This document shows, in pieces, positions 56,896-64,000 of a stretch of 64,000 nt of DNA (positions within the stretch are counted from its first letter, which is position 1; the number at the start of each line of letters is the position of its first letter). Where the stretch lies: contig JAKJXP020000029.1 of NCBI GenBank assembly GCA_022225965.2, forward strand, positions 372,001 through 436,000, given 5' to 3'. The notes beneath the pieces are model-generated. The model made no database searches and was not told the DNA's origin. It saw only the letters and a program-made list of their open reading frames with translations. Origin of the DNA: Diatrype stigma (taxonomy: Eukaryota > Ascomycota > Sordariomycetes > Xylariales > Diatrypaceae). A program made the position numbers and the translations under genes.

Positions 56896-58978
56896 TACCC
56901 AACCTGAGCAGGGGAATACCGCTGAACAAGTTCCCATTGACAACTGCCTATTGAGGGAGGTTGCTCCATTTCCATGGCAAACGCCGAAACGCTACGTGGT
57001 CGTTCATAGTTGTCGCTGTGGCTGCTATTGTTCGCTCTGCAAAGGAAAGTAGCCGTCATACTATATTCAGGCACTGAGTTCAATCTGCAAGATAGTTGAG
57101 CGTCTTGTTTAGCTTCTTGGCTGGCAATTCACGGAGGATACTGGACGTGGCCGCAAGTACTAAGGGTTATAGAGTGCCCGCACCTGCGTGACATTGCGAT
57201 CTCTGCCGAATTAAGGTACCCGAGAGGAGCCTCCATATATTGCGGTATACCTAGTAAATGGACAGGTACGAGTCCCGGGTGCCTGGAAGTGTGAAGAGAT
57301 AACTTGGCATCGTGGGACCTGTATAAGCCTAGCAACGGAGCTAAGCTATAGGCTAAAGGAGATCACCCCGGACCTAACCATCCACTACCGGCTCCAGTTC
57401 AAGATTTTGCCTACCATGTAGATCATGGACATATCAAGGGAGTTGCGATAAACTCAAGATCTATCTTTCTAGCCTCTGCACAAGTCCTTCCTTGCTCGCT
57501 ATTGTGTGAAGGGGGCTGGCGAGTGAGCATGGCCTGTGGGACGGCAGCGTTCGTGACGACTTGGAAACATACATATCAAGGGCCCCCATCGGTTTATGAG
57601 TATCCGTGGAGGATGAAGTTTGAACTTTGTCGCCTCTGGAAGATGTGATATCCAAGGTCTTGGGCTACTAAATCAAGGCAATTTGCTAGTTAGCACATGG
57701 CTGGTCGATAAGGTTTGAGTCTAGATTTGTGAGATGGTGGGTCGAGTTGACGAAAGTCGAGCTGTTGAAGAGGCAGCCGAGAAGCAAAAGAGGGCGTCCG
57801 TCTCTTGTTTATATCTCTAGCACCTTTCTCGTTGTACTACGTAGTTTAGTTGCACATGTGTATTAACCGTGTATTATTGCTTGTGACTAGTCAAGGGCGT
57901 AGCTAGAGTCCGTCAATAACAGTGACGTTGAAATATACACTTCTACCGTCGATCTGCCGATCCGCCGATCAAGCTAGGTAGCGTGCTTACTATAATTCCG
58001 CCTTGCCTTGATAGGATTCGTTGATCTCGAGCATGATGTCAACCATACTTTTTTTTTATAGAACAAGGAGGCTGGATATGGCAAGCTCAGCAAGCATGCA
58101 ATGCAGCATCGCGAGAGGTGACCAAGGTCTTAACCAGGGTTGTGGTATCTGATTCAGGGGTTTCTGTCTTTGTTGGCCCAACCCCCTGTCCCCAGCCCCG
58201 TCTCCAGCCACGTTCCAGCCCCCATCCTATTGCCATCCTAAAAGTTGTTCCTTGTTGTTCTCGCAAGAATACGGCACTAGGCGGCATCTCCCGCCATCAT
58301 TAACTCATGCCAAGTGTGCGTACCTCAGTCTCGTAGCCAATCATCAAATAGTTCCCCTTGCCGATCCTGTTGTTTCAAGTTTCAATCCATCTGATCGTCT
58401 ATACTTCACACGCGCGTCTGACGCCACGGGGATTCCTACCAACACACCGACCGCATAAGATTTTCACCATAGCAACGCGGATTCGGTGAACAGGATTCCG
58501 CTAGGCAATCACGATTGACGGGTGCATCTACTAATTACTGAGTAAACTTGTGTAATATGATGTCGTAAAGGATTCTATTGACGATCTCCCAGAATCCTCT
58601 TCGATTCGCCATACTATGCACCTCTTGCACCAAGGCCCCATGTTTGTACGGGGCAGATCAACTGTTCGACATCGGGCGTGATAACAGCGTAATGGCCTAA
58701 CTAGTTCGCAAGTCTGTGCAGATTTCCACTGTAGTATGGATACACAATCGTTCCAAGTGTTCTAAGTCATTAGCACATTGCACGTCATTGCCGCCATTGC
58801 TCGCTAAGCTGCACTGTCGATGCGGCTTGATATAGGATGGTGAGTCAATATTTAAACCAGTCTCCCACCCGTCTTGAGCAATGTTCAACCAGTACACTGA
58901 AACCGTATACCCAAATCCCCTCTGTTCCACATCATATCTACAGATCTTTTCTCCATATTCCCCATATACAACACCAAT
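56896..58978. other. Intergenic region, no gene seen
   Basis: Frames are short and overlapping on both strands, with no domain or convincing splice pattern. It holds the promoter of the secreted proline-rich protein at its right end. Confidence 0.45.
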
Positions 58979-59647
58979 ATGCATTTGTCAACGTCTTTGG
59001 CTTCCATATTAGTTGGGCTGTGTGTCACTGGCGCCCACGCTGGGCTTCCCTATAACAATGCCGCATTTGGTAAGGAATCCTGGTAAACTCAGCTCGTATT
59101 TGGGGATCTGAAGCTGACTATGATACTAGAAAGAGAAGATGCCCATCACCCACATCAGCCTTTCCCCACTGGTAGCAGTGTTGGTATTTTCCCCACCGGC
59201 GCACCTCCAGGCCCTCCACCTCCACCAGGAGGAGGCCCTCTGCCTCCGCCAGGCGCTGCTTTGAAAGCGCGCCAGGACTTCCCCCCCAGTGGCACCAGTG
59301 GCTTTGCGTTCCCTACTGGCGCGCCCCCTGGCCCTCCGCCGGGCGGGAACCCGCCTCCTCCACCAGGTGCTGCTTTAAAAAAGCGTCAGGAGTTCCCCCC
59401 AACCAGTGGCATTGCCTTTCCTACCGGCGCCCCTCCACCCCCTCCGCCGGCCGGGAACCAGCCCCCTCCTCCGCCAGGCGCTTGGCACCCCCCGACCGAC
59501 GGGGCACGGCAGCTAGCACCGAGGTGGAACGTGAATGAAGTGCGGGAGAATGGCTCCGGGCCCCTAAGACCTACCGGTGCTCCCCTGCGCAGGGGGTTTT
59601 CGACAGCGACGCGCAGGGCCGCAGGTAGCTTCCCAACGGCTGCTTAG
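58979..59647 (+). CDS. Secreted proline-rich repeat protein with a Kex2-type dibasic site
   Basis: A 202-residue protein from exons 58979-59069 and 59130-59647. The signal peptide is MHLSTSLASILVGLCVTGAHA. The mature part holds three imperfect units of about 36 residues. Each has Q(D/E)FPP...SG...FPTGAPP followed by a Pro/Gly run and PPPGA. Units are separated by ALKAR-Q and ALKKR-Q; the second is a good Kex2 site, the first is degenerate. This layout resembles Kex2-processed repeat proteins, some of which yield mating, repellent or ribosomally made cyclic peptides. No UstY-like (DUF3328) enzyme is seen nearby. I do not know its function; a structural cell-surface role is equally possible. 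Confidence 0.75.
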
Positions 59648-60858
59648 ATGGGAATGGATATATATGACGGTTTATGAACATCGGGAATACCACGATCATC
59701 GATGATGAGCTATGATGAAAGATTACTGTTGGTCCGAAGGACATGTTTTAGGCCGTTGCTAGGGAGGGCTTGTCTGAACTATTAATGTTGAGTCGACGTG
59801 TGTATTATCTGCCTGTATGGATTATGCGAATATCAAACATAAGGAAATAAAATATAATAAACATGCGAACAGCTGTTACGCCATAGTTAACGTGATGTGT
59901 TCTAGGGAAGTGTCACGGCCGAGACGAATACTCCTCGCAGCCTGACTGACGGTTTCTGGGAGAACAGGTTGGTGCAGAAAGAACCCTCGTGCAAGATTGC
60001 TCATGATCCTATATAACCCTGTTTATAATGAAGATGGTGTAGACCTGCAACTCTAGCAGAAGCACGACCATCTCCGGCTGACCCACTGATAGATCGGTCG
60101 GGGTCATGAACTCCAATCAATCGGTGACCTGATCTTATCAGGTGGGTTTTCCAGTTGAATAATTGAGCCCCGACGCGGGGATGCTCCGCCGGATGGGGAA
60201 GGTTCATATTTATAGACAGGGTAACATCGCGCGGTTCATCCAGAATGACGAACATCCTAGAGGCCCAAGGTAGCTACCCTGTCAATAACTACGACCCAGG
60301 GCTGCCAGGGGTTATAGACTAGAAGCAATAGAAATAACGTAGCTGTTGTACTTAGGGGTAATCGCTCTATACTAATAGTACAACTGATCCAGGACTCTCA
60401 AATAGGGGTGAGATGCGTTCTAATTTAGGTAGTTTACTTCACAATCACACAATCACCACGGCGCCAATAAACCCTACTAGGTGCTGGGAAATCGAATGTC
60501 TCAGACGTCGTATGACCTCAAGTAATCACTCTACCCAGGCAGCTGCCAGGTCGCTGTCCGATTTCATGTCAACGCATGCGGAACTGATCAGGTGTAAGCA
60601 TAATGCAGGATGTATATGGCTCATGAATTCTTCGCGTGCGATCGAATAATCATGTTATGAGGCAGTCCTGACGAGCCTTGCAACAACCCCTTGATCTCAG
60701 CCATGGACCAACTCTCGTGCATTCCAAGAATTGTCCGGTGTTGAATCCCGTCTTGGTGCCTATAAGTAGCTGCCCTGTGGCTGCGTCGGTCAAATTTTTC
60801 ACAATGTCGTGCCTTCAAGTCTTCTGCGCCTCGCTATATTGTATGTGAAACGGACATA
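59648..60858. other. Intergenic region, no gene seen
   Basis: Short frames only (for example 60001-60255 minus and 60413-60649 plus), without motifs. It holds the promoter of the secreted protease. Confidence 0.45.
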
Positions 60859-61937
60859 ATGGTGCTTCTCGCTCTGACATCCCTGGCTACGGCCGTGACG
60901 CTCCTCTCTTCGCGCGGTTCTGCGTCGCCTATTCCCAAGGCTACGAACGATACATACACGCAACCCATAGGGCTTCCGGAAGTAGGCCTTACAAGTCAGT
61001 TCTATGGGCCAACCCCTAAAGTCGTCACCCTCCCCATGGAGAGCTTCGGTATCAACAGCGTCCACGAGGTTCCTCCCTTTCAACCAAACGGCACGGAGGA
61101 GCTCGATGATACTGAACTTGCTAGGCGCTTCATCCAAGGTAGCACGGATGATCGCGTTCTTTGGACTGACAGATCATATCCGTTCTCTACCATGGGCAAG
61201 ATCCAGTGGTCCAATGGCGTATACTGCTCCGGTGCCTTGATCGGCCCACGACATGTTGCGACGGCGAAACACTGTGCACCTCAGGACAACCAAGGTGTCA
61301 GCCTACGCTTCATGCCGGCCTATTACGACGGCGAAACCGAGCCGGGCGCGTATGTCACGACCATGATTTATCTCCCCGGGTATTCCGTGAACGATCCAGA
61401 TGCCAATGCTTGTGACATCAAAGAGGACTGGTCCATCTTCATTCTCGATACTCGCCTTGGAGATCAGCTTGGATACCTCGGCGCCAAGGTTATCGACAGC
61501 TCCCTTGTCGCCAAGCCTTCCTTCTTGCATCTCGGATATCCTGGAGATCTAGCAAACGGCGAGAGACCCTATCGACAGGATAAGATCACGGTCCGGGATC
61601 GGTTTGACTGTTCTGCTACGGGTGGTCTGTCTACTGATGCTGATGTTTCTGGCGGTATGAGTGGCGGCCCGATTGTAAGCGGTTTCCTATCCATTTCTCT
61701 CCGCTACCCCCTGATAGAAGCATGAAGTCCCTTGAATGTTCGTGATGGCGTCTAGAATGCAAGCTACGTCTTGCGATCAAACGTGGGTGCTGACACAAAG
61801 CTTTATAGTGGTACAATGATAACGGAAGTCGGTATCAGTACGGAGTCCTGAGCGCGACTAGTGCCACGGAAACTGTCTTTGCTAGTGGCGATAACTGGAT
61901 CAACGCGGTCGTATATGCTCGCCAGAACTGGCCCTAG
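60859..61937 (+). CDS. Secreted trypsin-like serine protease (S1/V8-like)
   Basis: A 314-residue extracellular endopeptidase. Exons are 60859-61674 and 61809-61937 (intron 134 nt with a CTGAC branch motif). A signal peptide is likely at residues 1-22 (MVLLALTSLATAVTLLSS), followed by a propeptide of about 90 residues. The catalytic triad is readable: His in HVATAKHCAP, Asp in IKEDWSIFIL and Ser in SGGMSGGPI just before the intron. The Cys flanking the His pairs with YCSGALIG, as in chymotrypsin-fold enzymes. The last exon supplies the C-terminal helix (NWINAVVYARQNWP). The overall shape is closer to glutamyl endopeptidase/V8-like fungal proteases than to classic trypsin. Intact. Confidence 0.88.
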
Positions 61938-63699
61938 TTCTCAGCAGAACCCCTATATACTTGTTAGGAGTTAAGGTTTTTGAGGGTCACGATGCAAGGT
62001 TACAGTGTCATACAGGTCTCGGGCTGAATCATGTAGACAAAGTCAGAAATAATAGCGGCCACAGTGGCTGGCTACCTAGTGGCCTTGAATATGCGGAATC
62101 CGAATTGTATATGTCTAGCCTATGATAACCACAGGTTGTTCCGTAATAAGCACCATCATTTTCTAAGCACCATCGTTTCCTGAGTATTCAGAGTAACTAT
62201 AGAAAGGTAGTGAAAGTGATTCTATTGTTCCTACGGAGTGTATCTCCAGAGACCACTGTGGCTGTAGTTGTGACTATAGCTGGCTTTCTTCTGTCCGTGT
62301 CCATGTCCCCGTCCCTTTCTTCGTCTGGCGGGCGTGGTTGCTCGGGGAACCACCAATTTGCGATAGAATAAGGCCTCGTGGATCGGTGGGTGTACGGATA
62401 GGGGTCTGTATGGAAGTTTCCGTAGATGGAGCAGGATGAATCTGCGAGGTAAAAGGGGGATCCAACGTAAACTTAGGGCCACGGATCTTTCCATTGACCA
62501 TCGTATATGCATCGAGTTGTCGGGGTCCCAAATATCTGCCATTACACTATTGGCGCATAAACAGATTAGCTCGTAATAAAATGCCCAAGTGATACTAGTC
62601 GAGACTGTAAATTTTGCTTTGTACGTCTTGGATAACAAAGGCCCCGTCTTCCGTTTCGTGATAAGGGGTTGCACTCCATCCCACCGCGATCGGGATCAAA
62701 CTCTTCCTCTGAATCCTCGAGATCGCCAACATTCTTAACTCAATTTACCAAAGGTTTGTTAACCATCCATCATTCCGCCATCGAAAGTCTATCCTAGTCG
62801 TTAGTTAGGCGAGTAGCTAGATTGAACTAACAACAACAAAAAAAAAAAAAAAAAAAAACCATGGGTAACGAACCAGGTTGGTATAATAATCAAGTTATAA
62901 CGCCTTGAAGTATTGACGGAACGATGGAGTAATGGACCAAAAAAATAATGTTAAGATAGGGGGTGATGGAACGATGAGAATGCTTACCAAAGGCGAGCGA
63001 ACACGAAAATACGATATAACTTCGGGTGACAACATTGAAGAGGTGGGGAAAAGTCAAAATATAGACCACGAAAGAACGACGGGCTGGTATGTCGCAATGA
63101 TGAATAAAAATACGCTCCTTATAATGCGACATGATGGCGCAATGACAATGGTAGCAGAGCTCAGTAGAGCGGGACAATTGGGAACAGGTTGCATTGCCTG
63201 CCTGAAGCCACTCTGCGCTGCCAGTCTGTCCCTTGTAACGGGCGGCTTCCATTCATCTAGATGCTCGTGGTGTCCCTTTGTGCTCCTTTTCCAATATGTT
63301 GCTTGTCCTGTGCTTGGCTTTGATAGGAACTGCTTTAGGGGAACTTACTCCTATCGGCATCTAGCAAACAATCGCTCGAGTATGCATTCCCTGATTCCAG
63401 GATCATTTCAACTTAAACCATGAGACAACTATAATTTGAACCTTCCAAAGGATTACGAACCACCCATCGACTAATAATTAGTTGCATGCAAATATTGGAA
63501 GTTGCGCAGATGCTTCTAGCCCGCTCGCGCGCTGTCATTGGGATAGATGGTTCTGGTTGAAGTGATAGAATACAGCAGCCCCGATCATACACCACCAAAT
63601 CCATATGTACACTGACAATTGATCAGATTACTTCTGCTCTAACTTGATGTCCCTTGCATACCTATCCCTCGATGCCTGTCGACTTGCCTTATTGTGGTT
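61938..63699. other. Intergenic region with a poly-A run
   Basis: No gene is firmly supported. A minus-strand frame at 62274-62531 has gene-like codon use and follows a possible GGCAG acceptor, but has no recognisable domain. A plus-strand frame of 163 codons at 62932-63423 also lacks any. A 21-base A run lies at 62838-62858. Confidence 0.4.
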
Positions 63700-63898
63700 T
63701 TAGTTGCCAGGATTGATATAGCGTGCCTCGTTCGCCGCCTCCCTTTGGGCAGCCTTGCGGTTCAACTTTATGAATCGTTGAATTTCAAGCGGCGTCTCCC
63801 ACGTGACAATGCCTTTCTTGGCATCGGAAAGCCGTCGCTGTTGACCGGTCTCGCCGGCGCGGCCGAGCACGCTGCCGATGACGGCCAGGCAGCGAATA
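63700..63898 (-). CDS. C-terminal exon of an unrecognised gene (partial)
   Basis: An open stretch ending in TAA at 63700-63702 reads RRLSDAKKGIVTWETPLEIQ and closes with AARYINPGN-like sequence. Codon use looks coding and an AATAG acceptor precedes it at about 63899. The rest of the gene would lie beyond the right edge. The family was not recognised. Confidence 0.35.
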
Positions 63899-64000
63899 CT
63901 ATTGTCGGAAACGTCAGCATTGCATTAGGTCTTGCTGAGGCACAGAGCGAAGAGGGCGAAGAGAAACATAGGGAGTGGGAATTGACAGAAAAGGAGAGAA

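Noticed and set aside
62932..63423. 163-codon plus-strand frame
   Set aside because: No domain, weak codon bias and an overlapping antisense frame of 120 codons.
1..64000. CRISPR arrays, rRNA, tRNA
   Set aside because: No regularly spaced repeats were seen, and no tRNA or rRNA was recognised by eye; a covariance-model scan would be needed to exclude a tRNA.

Overview
The window is nuclear DNA from a filamentous ascomycete (Pezizomycotina, most likely Sordariomycetes). Genes carry short introns of about 50-200 bp with GT(A/G)AG(T)-like donors, CTRAC-type branch points and (C/T)AG acceptors. The families are typical of moulds: BCK1-type MAPKKK, Zn2Cys6 regulator, CFEM protein, SesB-NACHT-WD40 NLR, Dal5-type permease. 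AT-rich transposon relics show RIP-like (C-to-T) divergence. The species cannot be named from the sequence alone. All exon boundaries below were fixed by reading frame continuity and splice motifs, not by transcripts.

Layout. 1.5-6.6 kb holds an intact cell-wall-integrity MAPKKK. 7.8-16.9 kb is a decay island: a SesB-NACHT-WD40 NLR with at least five lesions, a fructosamine-kinase-family gene with frameshifts, and a DHA1 drug-type MFS transporter with one in-frame stop. 17.7-19.2 kb is an intact O-methyltransferase. 19.5-26.1 kb groups a Dal5-type permease (with a 6-nt microexon), a D-2-hydroxyacid dehydrogenase and a flavocytochrome b2-like L-2-hydroxyacid dehydrogenase; the two dehydrogenases diverge from a shared promoter. 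26.1-29 kb is AT-rich and contains an inverted-repeat element with a second inverted repeat inside it.

30.7-43.0 kb looks like one catabolic cluster: an intracellular sialidase/BNR-propeller enzyme divergent from an MFS sugar transporter, a Zn2Cys6 activator, a DenD-like NAD-dependent epimerase/dehydrogenase divergent from an aldo-keto reductase, and a DapA/NanA-type aldolase. The set resembles uptake, cleavage, oxidation/reduction and retro-aldol breakdown of an acidic sugar or glycoside. The substrate is inference.

43.7-49.5 kb carries an FMP42-type transporter, an SRPK-like kinase with a C-terminal membrane segment, a 635-bp non-autonomous hAT element with a perfect 8-bp target duplication, and an unrecognised gene. 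52-62 kb is gene-poor with secreted or accessory proteins: a CFEM protein, a flavin monooxygenase, a proline-rich secreted repeat protein with a dibasic (Kex2-type) site, and a trypsin-like secreted protease. A partial gene enters from the right edge.
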